Source: Aquatica leii (lineage: Eukaryota; Arthropoda; Insecta; Coleoptera; Lampyridae). From it: a DNA stretch of 64,000 nucleotides. This document shows positions 24,199-35,403 of this stretch, piece after piece. Every line of letters begins with the position of its first letter. Position 1 is the first letter of the stretch. The stretch covers positions 237,612,104 to 237,676,103 of the forward strand of contig CM069432.1 of the NCBI GenBank assembly GCA_035610365.1, in the 5' to 3' direction. The notes below the pieces were generated by a model that was not told the origin of the DNA, ran no database searches, and saw nothing but the letters and a program-made list of their open reading frames with translations. Both the position numbers and the translations under genes were made by a program.

Positions 24199-25960
24199 AC
24201 ATACCTTTCTCTTTTAATTGTGGTTACCCGAACTCCAGAGTAACAAGGATTACGCACCCAAAAATTCGTTACAAGTTTGAACCGTCTCGTCTGTCGCGAT
24301 CGAGGCAGAAGTGTTAATTAGAATTGATCTGGCGCCCTTTTAATTATAATTCCCTTGAACCTCCTTTATCTCCGACTGTGTGAGTTGGCCGTGCAAGGTT
24401 CGTAAGACCTAAAGCTTGTAACAAGCTCCAAGTGCTCGTTCCCACTTGAAAAGAAATTAATATACAACTAAGCTAACAAGAAGTACATTTATTTTAACAT
24501 CAATGTCTAAAAAAATAAATATAATGCAAAATGCGTAAAACAATATCACGGTAATTTTAATTTCAGGTATATTAAACTATTAAGTTATGCAACACCTTGT
24601 ACGATTAAGTAATTACGGTAGTTTTACTTAAGTTATATTTAATTAACGAAATTAAGTTAAAAATTAAACGTAAAAATCAAGCTGGGATAATTTGAAAGAT
24701 AGCGTATATTTGGTCATTGTACATACGATCGACAGGATTAATTAGTTAATTTATTCAACGCTTAGTTTCCAAATGTGGTTCACGATTATCTATCTACAAA
24801 AATGAAGCACCCCTTTGGTGTGTCAAGAACATTCGGACCGATTGTGGAAAATTTTTAAAGTGTAACATCGAACCTATAATTAACTACTTTACGATGTGCA
24901 GATACGATTGATACTTTTACTCTAAGGTATGGACATTGTTACGGTATGAAAAAAAATTTTTTTTTTACTTATCATAGATCTTACTTTTTACTTTTTAGTA
25001 GATTTTGTGAGTCACTAGTTTGACACGATTCTTTTAGTTAGATGAATTACAGGCGAGCCATTAGAAAAACGTTTTTTGAATGTTAACACCGGATAAGGGG
25101 TAAGTCAAATTTTGTTTATCAATCGAGGTTACTACGGTGCTTCTCACCAATCTTGTCTGCTAATAATTTTGGTAACTTTCACAACGATTTGTTTACTATT
25201 ACTGTAGTCTAACTTAAGTTGTTATATGTAAACCGTCAATTATCATCATTGTTAATTTAATTAATTTACAAAAAATGTATATGTCCTTTCCATTTAAATT
25301 TCCTATATAGATGTATTGCGAGTTGCCGATGCTTCTAGCGTTCTTATAACCAACGTTGTACATTTAATCAAACTAATTGTTATTGTTTTTAATTTTATTT
25401 ATACGTTATTATTCTAAGACAATTAAATCGAATTTGATGGTAACGATCTGGTTTATTTCTTCGTTCTTCCAGCTTTACGGATCTTAAAACTATAATGCAA
25501 GCTTCAAATCTTCTGTACTGATTTAACAGAAGCTGTATCTGCAAAACGAGATATCTCGCCCATTAATAAAAATTCTTATTACTTGGAGTTCTCCTCTTTC
25601 CGATTGGAATTGTTTCAATTCTATTCGTAAACTTCTAGCAGCTTGTAGCATGTGTTGTGTCCAAGATACTTTAACAAGAAAACGATTAACAAATTCATGT
25701 GTAAAGATCATGTGACTGTTGTGAAATCAACAATATCCATCTCTTGTAACAAACAAAATAAATACTAATTTACTCATGTACTTTGTGACTACCATAATTT
25801 TGTACTTGTATTTTACATTATCTAATTAGTTTTAATCAATGTTAGAAATAAACCTAATATTCTAGCTGTTGACTAATGGGATCACTAAGTGACTTCACCT
25901 GGCCCTTTATGCTTTAAATTTTACCTGAACATCCAAAGGTAAGAAGCAAAAACTATTTTT
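24199..25960. other. No gene seen
   Basis: 24240-24460 is distinctly less AT-rich but has no long ORF or recognised motif. The remainder is AT-rich. The 3' end of the minus-strand LINE described next lies near 25900. Confidence 0.35.
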
Positions 25961-25965
25961 AAAAC

Positions 25966-27797
25966 TCATCGATGCATGATGTAAATAAGGAGCTTATTTT
26001 CCATGGAAAAGTTTTGAATTACGCTCAAGTAGCCAGTACATTGAGAGGTAGACCTAGTTGTTTCCTTTGGTTGAGGTAATAGTTTGTTGTTTAGATTACC
26101 TGGGAGGCACGTTTCTCCTTTTGTAGTAAACGTTATATGTGCAGGTTTGGTACAGTTTGCTTTTATTGGCCATTCATGTAACCATGATTGTATCGAATTT
26201 AGGGTTGTTTGTAGTTTCTGTGCAACAACAGCTGGGTCATCATCAGTGGCTGTGTCATCAGCATAGGACGCTGCTAAAACTTCAGCAGTATATATTAAAT
26301 ACAACAATGGCTCAAGAATGCTGCCTTGGTGCCTTGGGGTACTTCAATATCTATCTAATACAGTTCCGTGTAGATATTGCCAACTTTAATCAAGAAATGT
26401 CTGTTTTGTAAGTAGGATGTCAGGAGCAAAAACAGTTTAACGATAGGATTAAACGTAGTTTATATAATAGTCCAATGTGCCATACTTTGCTGAAAGCTTC
26501 TGTTATGTCTAAAAATACTGCGGAACAATATTGCTTGTTTTCAAACGTTTTGTTCATTTTGTCAACAACTCGATGTACTTGTTCTATTGTAGAATGCATT
26601 TATCGGAATCCGTACTAATGGTTAGGAATTGCATCGTTATTCTCAAGTATTTGCGAAAGTTTTCTTTATATTACTTTGACTGCTACAGAAAGTAGACTCA
26701 TCGTTATAACTCTATTTCGTTCAGAGGTTTTCCTGGTTTAGGAATTAAGACAATCTGTGCAATTTTCTATTGATTTGGAAAATATCCTATGCGCAATATT
26801 GCATTAAACAATTGCGCAGGATATTTTACACCACCGTGGGGTAACTTTTTGAGAATTCTCCCCGTAATCAAATCGTATCTTAGCGCTTTTTTAGAGTGTA
26901 GGGTTTTAACGACGGCTCTAACCTCATTGAATTTGATACATGGTCGTGGAGGCTCGAGTTGGTTAGTAATTTCTGGTAAGCAAATTACTTCTTCCTGTAC
27001 TTCTGGTTCGATTTTTGATGGATATAGTTGAAAGACTTTAGAGAGGTTGTCTGCAAATGCACTCGTTTTCTATTCGTTGCTCCTGGCCCATACTTCTTGA
27101 TGTGTCCTGATTGGTGGTGAAGATTTGTTTATTTGATAGTCCTTTTTGGTCGTTGTCCACAGTGAGTAATCGGTGCTTTCGATGTGTGTTAGACTACTTA
27201 AGAAAAATCTTTTGTTTTATTGTTGCAGGGCAATCATAGGTTGTGCTGGCTTCAAATTTAGGTGTTGCGTTCCAACCTGTCTGTTGCACTGCGTCATTGA
27301 ATAATTTAACGGTTGCTTTAACGTCATTTTTGGTTTTAAGATTCAATATCTAACATCAGGTTGTTGTCTGAAATCGTTCCAATTTGTGCGTTTATTGAAT
27401 AAGTTTGGTTGTTTATTTGAACTTACAGTCTTTGTGGATAATATGATTAACAGTGGGGAATGGGCTGAGGATAAAGCAAAACACAATTCAACTGTAGCAA
27501 AGTCTTAAGGAATGGCTTTTGTGATAGCTAAACCTATTAAGTTAAGGTATTCTGTGACTATCCGATGCCCAATATGTGGGTTTGCCAGTGGGTAAGTGTT
27601 TCAGGCGATTTTTTTCTTAAGTCTTAAGTAATTCTCGTTTTTTAGAGGTAATTAACCTAAAGCCCCAATCGGTGTGTTTTGAGTTATAGTCACCAACTGC
27701 AATGAACCGGTGTCCTGAAGTATCAAAGAAGTTTTCATAATGTTCCTGTTTTACTATATGTTGTGGGGGAAATAAAACAGCTTAAATGGTTAGAAAG
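25966..27797 (-). pseudogene. Jockey-like ORF2, endonuclease end and reverse transcriptase
   Basis: From high to low coordinates: FIAVGDYNSKHTDWG near 27680 (endonuclease catalytic Asp/Asn); AHSPLLIILST near 27460, where the catalytic SDHSP motif reads SAHSP; NWNDFRQQPD near 27370; LHSKKALRYDLITG near 26880 (RT motif with P changed to L or R); VLIPKPGKP near 26740; AFSKVWH.GLLYKLRL near 26480; and ASYADDTATDDD at 26265-26230, the RT active site. After this the last ~200 residues are shortened. Multiple stops. It would have nicked target DNA and primed reverse transcription. Confidence 0.8.
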
Positions 27798-27841
27798 TTT
27801 TATGTCTTTGCCCTTTTTGAGCACTTACGTTGGGTTTCGGA

Positions 27842-28000
27842 TGTAAACATTGACTCCGTTTGTTATAATTCATGATTACATTTTATTAAAATGAAACTTA
27901 ACTTTCTATTTGCAACTCAGCGATTTTATTTTTATTCTACACTACGCACACCTTGCATTCCTCTTCTTCGCGCTGTGCATTTCTTTAAAATACATGACCA
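27842..28000 (-). repeat. LTR of the inserted gypsy element, 3' side
   Basis: Matches 30240-30404. The purine-rich tract at 28001-28010 marks its 5' edge on the minus strand. Similarity to the other LTR continues outward to about 27803. Confidence 0.75.
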
Positions 28001-28076
28001 TTCTCCTAAGCGTAATAAAAAGTAAATATGACATAATACAAAATGAATAACTATGTGTAACTACATTGAAAAGAAC

Positions 28077-29432
28077 TTAAAAAAAATGTGTTTTTTTCAC
28101 AGGTTTAATCTTTCTACTGCTTTTTTCTTCCGTGATGCCGTCGATCATCATCAGTATCGGTGAAAAATTTTGTAGATGTTTGCTGTTTCCATCATTTAAC
28201 GTATCTTTTGTTTGAGCAATCAGTTTAAGATCTTCTAAATCTGAGTCGGTTTGGGTTTGTTGTAATGCTAGCGGCGGTGTAGGTAATCTTTCCAGAACCT
28301 CGGTTGTCATCGTGACAGGTTGAGCTAAACTTTTATAATTTTGACTTTCCAATTGATGGCGAAACTGAGGCGTCATCTGGGTCAATTCATTTAAGGGTTC
28401 GTCTGCGAATCTGACTCTTATCTTTTTGATTGGAACTTCTGTTCTTCTTAGCTGATCTATGTGTCTTTTAATTACATAACCACTATCCAATTCTATAAGG
28501 TAATGAAGACGGCCTAGTTTTTCTACTACTGTACCATACTTCCATATTGTTGATGAACTGTAATTTCTTGATTGAACTCTCTCTCCCAGGCGTAAATTTA
28601 TACTCATTTGAGGCGTTTGTTCTGTACTACAATGTAAAGGCTGCATTTTTAATAAATCGAGTCTGGTTCTTAGGTTTCTACCTATAAAAAGCTCTGCTGG
28701 AGACTTATCTTCGTTCGATAACGGTATTGCGCTGTATCGTAGCAGGATTTCATACAACTTTGAATGAATGGTTCCAGGTTCCTCATACATTGCCTTTAAT
28801 TTTCTTTTTAGTGTTTGGACATGCCTTTCAGCCTGAAAACTTGTGGCTGCGTGACTTGGTGCTATAAACGATTGTCTAATTCCATTTCTTGAGCAGAAGG
28901 CTTTGAATTCTGCTGATGTGAAAATTGTTACATTGTCTGACACTAAAATTTGTGCAATTCCATTTCTGCTAAAAATTTCCTGTAGCATTTTGATTGTAGA
29001 GGTTGAAGTGGGTGGAATTTTAGACGCTAGAATTTTAAACCATTTTGTTTTTGCATCGATAACTAGAAAGAAAAAATATTCTTTGTATGGTCCTTCGTAG
29101 TCGATGTGTATTATTTGCCAATTTTCTTCTGGAATTTTCCATGCATGTAGAAGCACTTTTCACGGAGAACTCTTTATGTCAGCGCAGGGTTTACACAAAT
29201 TTACGAAGCATTCAATATCCCAGTCAATATTTTTCCAGCAACAGTACCTTCTAACAAGTGCTTTCATTTTGGCTACGCCCTGATGAGTTGAATGAAGGTC
29301 TTTTAACAATTCTGCTTGTAAAATTACTACTCTTGAGCCTCGAAATAAAGCATCATCATGGAGACTGAATTCTGATGAGTCGTTGTTCTCATCTCAAATC
29401 TATTTTTAATTTTCGTAATTCTTCGTCATTTG
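28077..29432 (-). pseudogene. Gypsy integrase
   Basis: An HHCC zinc-binding region precedes the long frame at about 29320-29190 (LLKDLHSTHQGVAKMK, then C..C). A stop at about 29160 separates it from a 359-codon frame. That frame holds the integrase core: HIDYEGPY, ILVSDNVTIFTSAEF and QAERHVQTLKRKL give the D, D and E residues. It continues into RLGERVQSRNYSS and IELDSGYVIKRHIDQLRR, the C-terminal DNA-binding part. The core is intact in this frame, but the gene is broken by the upstream stop. Confidence 0.85.
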
Positions 29433-30198
29433 CTATTTCCATTTTTCTCGAGTCAAATGTGACAGTATTAGAAGTAACTTTTGAAATGACCATATTAAAT
29501 ATGTGATAATTTTTGCCTTCGAAAAAATTCTGACAAGATAATGGGGCGCATGACAAGTAGTCTGCATTTGCGTGTTCGTTGGAATTTCGTATTCGAATCC
29601 ACTTAGGAACATCGCATATCTAATGAGTTTCGATGCAGTGATGGATGACAGTTTTTTCGGTTCCATCAAAAATATAAGTCAACGGTTTGTTGTCCAAGAT
29701 AAGAGTAAATTTTTTTCCATAGATGTAAATGTATAATTTTTGAAGTGCGCAATAAATTGCAGTTGCTGCTCTATCCAATTGTGAATATTTTTTTTTACTT
29801 TGTGTTAATGATCTTGATATGAACATGATCGGTCGTTTTTTACCATTTATTATATGTGACAATACGACAGCAATGCCTACTGGGCTAGCATCTGTTGCCA
29901 AAACAATGGGTAAGTTAGGGTTATATCTTACCAATACTGTGTCACTTGCTATTGTATTCTTAATTTGTAGGAACGCTGATTCGCAGGAGGCTGTCAAATT
30001 AAAAGGTTCATTTCTTTTTAATAACCGATAAATGTGATGCATTGTTTTAATGACGTCTTGCAATAATTTAGAGTAATATGAGACATATCCTATAAACGAG
30101 CGAACTTCGCTTACATTCTTCGGACGAGGACTATTTATTATAGCTTCTGCTTTTTTTGGTGTCTTCTGAATACCTTTACTGCTGACAATATGTCCCAA
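29433..30198 (-). pseudogene. Gypsy RT C-terminus and RNase H
   Basis: The 192-codon frame begins at the RT thumb (LGHIVSSKGIQ, then SFIGYVSYYSKLL) and runs into RNase H (VLATDASPVGIAVVLSH, with the usual TDAS motif, then FISRSLTQSKKKYSQLDRAA). A frameshift near 29640 leads into a second frame with AMFLSGFEYEI, the end of the RNase H and connection region. RT catalytic motifs upstream are absent. Confidence 0.8.
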
Positions 30199-30239
30199 AT
30201 ATTTGACTTTAGAGTTTTTACCCTTTTTGGGGTTTTGGA

Positions 30240-30404
30240 TGTAAAGAATTGACTCCGTTTGTTATAATTCATCATTACATTTTATTAAAATGAAACTTAA
30301 CATTCTATTTGCAACTCAGCCATTTTATTTTTATTCTACACTGCGCACACCTTGCATTCCCCTTCTTCGCGCTGTGTTGTCGCATTTCTTTAAAATACAT
30401 GACA
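30240..30404 (-). repeat. LTR of the inserted gypsy element, 5' side
   Basis: About 165 bp, nearly identical in layout to 27842-28000 with small indels ('gttgtc' is extra here near 30377). Read on the minus strand it begins TGTCATG and leads directly into truncated RT coding sequence at about 30212. Confidence 0.75.
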
Positions 30405-30703
30405 GAAAGCCAATAGCATCTCCAACTATTACACAAGTGGCTTGTATAAAATTTTTGCTATACCTATTTATTTGGTGGTGCATGATCGATTTTTGATTAT
30501 TATAGCTGTACTACCTCTAGCGACGCTATTTAGATGATTAGTACAATAAATTAAATAATTCTTCTTCCAGTTCTTTCTGTGAAATGGGTTTCAGAAATAA
30601 GCATAATATTAATGTTGTGCATTTTTATAAACACATTTAGTTCCTTTGCATGTTGCCAGAAGCCATTTGCATTCTACAAAGCTAATTGCAGCAGTTGATT
30701 CAT
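30405..30703 (-). pseudogene. Jockey-like ORF2, endonuclease start (5' piece)
   Basis: ATG at 30703-30701, overlapping the ORF1 stop. Translation gives MNQLLQLAL then NANGFWQHAKELN, MHNINIMLISETHFTE and, after a shift, STAIIIKN, which are the standard first motifs of an apurinic-like endonuclease. The element is cut at 30404 by the gypsy LTR and resumes below 27797. Confidence 0.7.
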
Positions 30704-31840
30704 TATTTGAGTTTAGAAGGCACGGCTGTGAGAAGATTTAAAATGGCGCCTATTTGTTCAAATAGGCCTTTCATCATGCTTTTTAATTCTACTAAGTCGT
30801 TGGATTGTTGGTGGGGTTGATTTTGTGCAGTAATGTTGGCAGTATGAGGTTGCTGAATTTGTTCTTTACATAGTGTTGTGTATAATAACCCCGTTTGTGT
30901 AATTTTTATTTGCACGGAAAAATGTACAGTTTTGATCGGAAAGGTGAATGCAACGGACATCGCCAGATTTTATTTTTTTGAGTAATTACCAGTAGAATGG
31001 TCCTTTATGCATTTAACACAACGTGGTTTTGAATACCAAAAAATATTTGTATGCCATATCTTTGGCATCTAACGTATTGCACAATATTCCGTTTATGCTT
31101 GGGCGGTTCAAATTTAATCTTGCATTGTTAAAGATACTCTACTTTATAATTTTTCTATTATTACCGACAGGTTTAAGTTCAACAAAGAACATTGGTAGAG
31201 GTGTTTTGGTTCTGTATTGTTTGATGTGCCATATATTTGTAACTATGTGACCTAAGTTTTCTATTTTTGCTTTAATTTCATACGTATTATAAAAATAGTG
31301 CAAGTTTTTCAGAACTATTTTAAAATTTATTTCGTTCTTTGGTTTCTATATATGAAATTCTGTCTTTTTTTCGTTCAGTACTTGTTGTTGTATTTGGTGT
31401 TTTTGGTTGCACTTTTACCTGATTATTTGCAAGGGCTTTAATGTCATATTGTAGCTTAGCGAGGATTTTCAGTAACTTTACTTGTGGTGTCCTTTATACG
31501 GTTTATAAAAATTTGGGGAAGGTTTAGTAGCCAGTAGTCGTTTCCTTTTGTTTCTTTAGATTTATGCTCAATTTCATTTACAGCGCTTCTAGCTCATTTG
31601 TGTTGGATTGTAAGTCAGTTATTTGATTTTGATTGTGGAGGTACTGCAGTGGATTGAACGTAATTGGTTGGTTGGGAAATAAAATATTTGTTGTGGCTGT
31701 GGCAAATAGTTACATATCATTTGTTAGGATCGAATGTTGTACAACTGGTCTTGATAAGTCTATTGGGTTACCAATGTAGATGTTATCTGGAAGGGTTTCA
31801 TCCTCTTGAGAGTGGTGAAAAGGCCCCAAACGTTTAGATT
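30703..31840 (-). pseudogene. Jockey-like ORF1 (gag-like nucleic-acid-binding protein)
   Basis: Minus-strand translation gives, in order: a low-complexity N-terminus; NFKVVLKNLH near 31330, typical of the RRM-like part; PLPMFFVELKP near 31190; and remnants of CCHC knuckles with CVKCIKDHSTGNYSKK near 31010-30965. Frame changes are present near 31000. The last frame (85 codons, 30960-30703) ends with TAA that overlaps the ORF2 ATG as TAATG. The start is approximate because no clear ATG is in context. In this family the protein packages element RNA. Confidence 0.65.
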
Positions 31841-34105
31841 TAAATTTTATAGTTACAAAAATCTTTATTTTGCAAATTAATGCAAATAATATTTAAATGA
31901 ATTTTAAAAAATCGCGATATCGGGGGTAACTTGATAGCGTATCAGAACAGATGCGTTTAACGTCTTTCTTCTTTGAAACTCAAATCGGAACTTTTTCAAA
32001 TGATGATTAATTTTTTTTAGTTTCAATTTGTAATTTTAAAAATTAAGACAATATCAATAATACTTTTGTTAGTTATTATCAAACTTAAAAGGTCTTTTTA
32101 GTGCTTTCGAACATGCTTACAATAAATATTAAATTCAGTTTACATTTAAAAAATACTTAAAAAAAGTATACAATTTAACACAAATATGCTTATATATAAT
32201 ACGTCCATGTTATATAGTTTCTTATTTATCTTTTTTAAATAAATAATAAAATTTATCTTAATTTGAGTAAAGTTGTATATTCTTAGCTTCACTTCATTTC
32301 GATTAAGGAGTGATTAAAAATGTAGTTTAACTAATGCGTTACGCTAGGGTTTTAGTTCATTAGCAAATGTTTTAACAGTAAATGTAACTAAATTATTTAG
32401 TTGCCTTTAACTTGTCTGAATTTATTATTTACGTAGGATAAAATAAATCAATAATGTGAGACAATGTACAGGTACCGTCGTCCAAATTACAAGATGCTTT
32501 TGTACATCAGCCATGAATTTTATTTCTTTTTGATGATATGCAATTTAAACTGTACGAGCGCTTCTATCTACTTAAAGTCTTTTGGAACGTGAATAAGGAG
32601 AAAACGAAACTATCCGAATATTTCATTAAAAGGATGAGCAATAACAAAACGGAAAATAATTTTCTGTCTTGTTACCAGCACGATTTGCCTCGATGGGAGT
32701 ACGAATTGGAAAGGGGTGAAATATGATGTAAATTTGCGACCGTATGGGCCTGATTAGCTGACGTATACTCCAGAGAATGCAACCACAAAAATCAATCTTT
32801 TTGTTAGTGTTTTATTCATTTACACAACAATTGTATAGGTTAACTAAATTTACGTTTATTTATTTATACTATACAAAAAATTATAAAAAAGCAATTAAAT
32901 CATTATTTTGTTTTATACTCGTAATATTTTTTGTGCTTAAATTGTTTTTATAAGTTTACCTGCGTAAACTTTTAAATCATTTTTGTACAAATTACAAAAC
33001 CACAAAACAAAATTGTTTTACTTTGTATAATCAATATATACTTAAAGCTTTTTTTGTATTGTATATAAACAATACATGTATTTAGTAAATAAATATTAAA
33101 CCTGTATGCATTGATGTGTCAATACGTTAAATTATAATAAACTATATTTCAATTAAGTTATATTAACCTTAAATTGTTTTAATTGCCTTACAACACCACC
33201 TACAGTGCAATCTTTTAAATAGCGTTTGAAAATACACATTTTATCATTGTAGTTTACACTAAGCCCCAAAACTTAAAAAAATAAATAAATAAACAACCAA
33301 CCAACTTTCCAAACTGTTTTAAACATTTGCTGTGTAGTTTTGAATACTTTACTAATGAACCAAGTCCAAATCCTGACCTTCTTACTGTTATTGATAATAT
33401 TATATTTAATAGATTGTGGTTAGCATAATAAAATTGTTAATTGTAATTACTAAACGCAAGTTATAATTGTTTTAATAACAAACATAAAAACTAGTCGACG
33501 TCTAATGTTTAATATAATATCAGCAGAAAAATTTACTATAATAGAATAATAAATCATAAACTATTAAAATTGCCCTCAAGTTTTTATTATTAAAAAGAAA
33601 TGTTTAAAAACATGTTGGTTGCTCATTTAATCAAATTTAATGCCAAATGGAAGTAGAAATAGGGTCGTTCCTAAACCAAATTCGATTTAAACATTAATCG
33701 TTTGGGCTACATACAGCAGCAAAGCTCAACCCAATGAACTGACTTTATTTACTTACGATGTCGTAAGATGGTAAAGAACGTTTTTATTTGTAACAAAGAG
33801 TTTGAAATCAAGACTACAAAAAACAACAAAAATATAAACAGATAAAAAACATTTGTAAATTACTACTTTAATGTAGAAATTAGACGCCTATATTCAAAAC
33901 AAAAAATTGTAAAACGTTTCATTGCGAATAATAAAAAAAAATATAAAAATTTTGATTTTGAAATCTATCGAACACCTAGTTTTTTTGATTGCATTATAGT
34001 TATTCTGATGAAATATTATTAATCAGATAATTTCTAATGTAATTATCTTTGTATTAGAAAAACAGGATTTTAAAAAAATTTGATTACCAACCATCATTTT
34101 GACAT
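31841..34105. other. 2.3 kb of very AT-rich DNA, no supported gene
   Basis: Upstream of the LINE, so its 5' UTR may lie at the start. A 62-codon plus ORF at 32538-32726 is less AT-rich than its surroundings but has no recognised motif. Confidence 0.35.
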
Positions 34106-34107
34106 TA

Positions 34108-34480
34108 CAGTAGAAACTTGATAATTCGACCTAATTTGAGCTGACTGTACCTCGGATTATGAAAAACTAGGACTAAACGTAAAAATGAAGAATTCATAGT
34201 AATTTAATTTCGAAATTTCGTATAGTTTCCTCGCCGTCTAGCAAATACAGGAGTGTACGACGATGGTACTTTTCCTTCATGTTTTTTAAAACCTCTTGAT
34301 CTATAGGCTCAATTAAACTTGTCACGTTGGGAGGAAAGAAAAGTGATGGAATTCCATTACATATTAACTTCTTTTTGTTAAGGTGATCGTTTTTATAGAT
34401 AAAGTTCTTTTGCAATTTTTTTAATGTTGTACAATCTGGTGGAAAATCGAATCCCGATTAAAAAACTAACCACGTTTTGT
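34108..34480 (-). pseudogene. Tigger/pogo transposase fragment with its terminal repeat
   Basis: The minus frame at 34415-34194 includes SLFFPPNVTSLIEPIDQEVL, the last DDE_1 motif of jerky/Tigger transposases, whose final acidic residue is here in PIDQ. Just beyond, at 34108, the plus strand reads CAGTAGAAACTTGATAATTC after a TA, matching the pogo/Tigger terminal repeat pattern. The other end and most of the gene are missing. It is a different lineage from the copy at 12055, which has HLLQPLD. Confidence 0.7.
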
Positions 34481-35403
34481 TTCTGTGATTCTGACTGTGA
34501 TGCATTATTTTTGTATTAAAAATACGTCTCAATTTTTTAAAAAATTTTCAAGATTCATCATCTTTTTAAAGATAAATCTTCTATTCCTCTCAACAAGTTT
34601 CTCGAACTAAATTTATTTCTTCTAAATCTAAATTTTAACTGATTTCTTTAATTATTTGGTTGTCTTTTAAAATCAATTTTATCTTTTATAAATTTTGAAA
34701 TTGTTTCCAATTTAATTTTGTTTGCTTACACAAGTAAAACAGGATCAATTTCAAAAATTCATAACAATTATGAAAAAGACTTAAAATTATTATGTTATGC
34801 TTCTCTTTTCTTTCATTTAGACACTTTTTCCCTAATAATCTTGGCACCCTGGTATTTAAAGCACATGACCTGTTCAAAAGTTTTGTCGTAGTTTGCATCT
34901 TGTCGATTCTTTTGCTGACCATCGCTTGTGTATCTTGGGTAGATTACATTTAAATTTTTTGTTGTTGTTGAAGGGTGAGTGATGTTGATGTGTTATGAGC
35001 GCATATAAAGTTCTATAGAGTTTAAATAAAGAAAAAGTAATACTAAAACCATACGCAAGTTGTAGAATTGATAGCGAAGTAAGAAATAACTATTTTTTAA
35101 GCAGAAAAATATATATATCGTATCACAGTAGTGAGTAAATTCAATTTTATGAAGCTGTTTAAAGGTAAAAAAAGATATCGGTCAGGAACAAAAGTGCAAA
35201 AACCAAACGTCAAAATAGCATATAATAAATAACTTGAAGGAACCTTATTTTAAATAATATCAAATTAAATTTAATTTAAAAGTTACAAATAAAAAATAAA
35301 AGTGCGACTGGTTGACCGGTCATTAAACTTTTACGGTTACAATATAAGTTAGAAACAAATTTCTGAATTTTGACAAAATAAACAAACAACAAAAGAAGAA
35401 GGA
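34481..35403. other. No gene seen
   Basis: AT-rich sequence. The 78-codon minus ORF at 34686-34922 has no recognised motif. Confidence 0.35.

Larger units (their letters stand above)
27803..30404 (-). mobile_element. Ty3/gypsy element with LTR pair, inserted in the LINE
   Basis: Direct repeats at 27842-28000 and 30240-30404 are the LTR bodies, and similarity extends outward to 27803 ('tgtctttgccc'). With that edge the minus-strand LTR would read TGTC...GACA. A purine-rich tract (AGGAGAATGG) abuts the inner edge of the lower LTR, as expected 5' of a 3' LTR. Inside are the end of RT, RNase H and integrase. Gag, protease and most of RT are deleted next to the 5' LTR. GAAAG occurs at 27793-27797 and 30405-30409 and could be a target duplication with 5 extra bases, but this is not certain. 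Confidence 0.78.
25930..31840 (-). mobile_element. Jockey-like LINE, minus strand, split by a gypsy insertion
   Basis: Gag-like ORF1 (31840-30703), the start of ORF2 (30703-30405) and the rest of ORF2 (27797-25966) are in order on the minus strand. A gypsy element occupies about 27803-30404 in the endonuclease region. The LINE is decayed by stops and shifts, and its C-terminal region after RT is shortened. No poly-A tail or target duplication was found. It resembles the jockey clade by the gag zinc-knuckle region and by the GDYN, AF.KVWH and YADD motifs. Confidence 0.8.

Noticed and set aside
32538..32726. 62-codon ORF as a host exon
   Set aside because: No recognised motif, no clear splice sites, and the length is within chance for the window.
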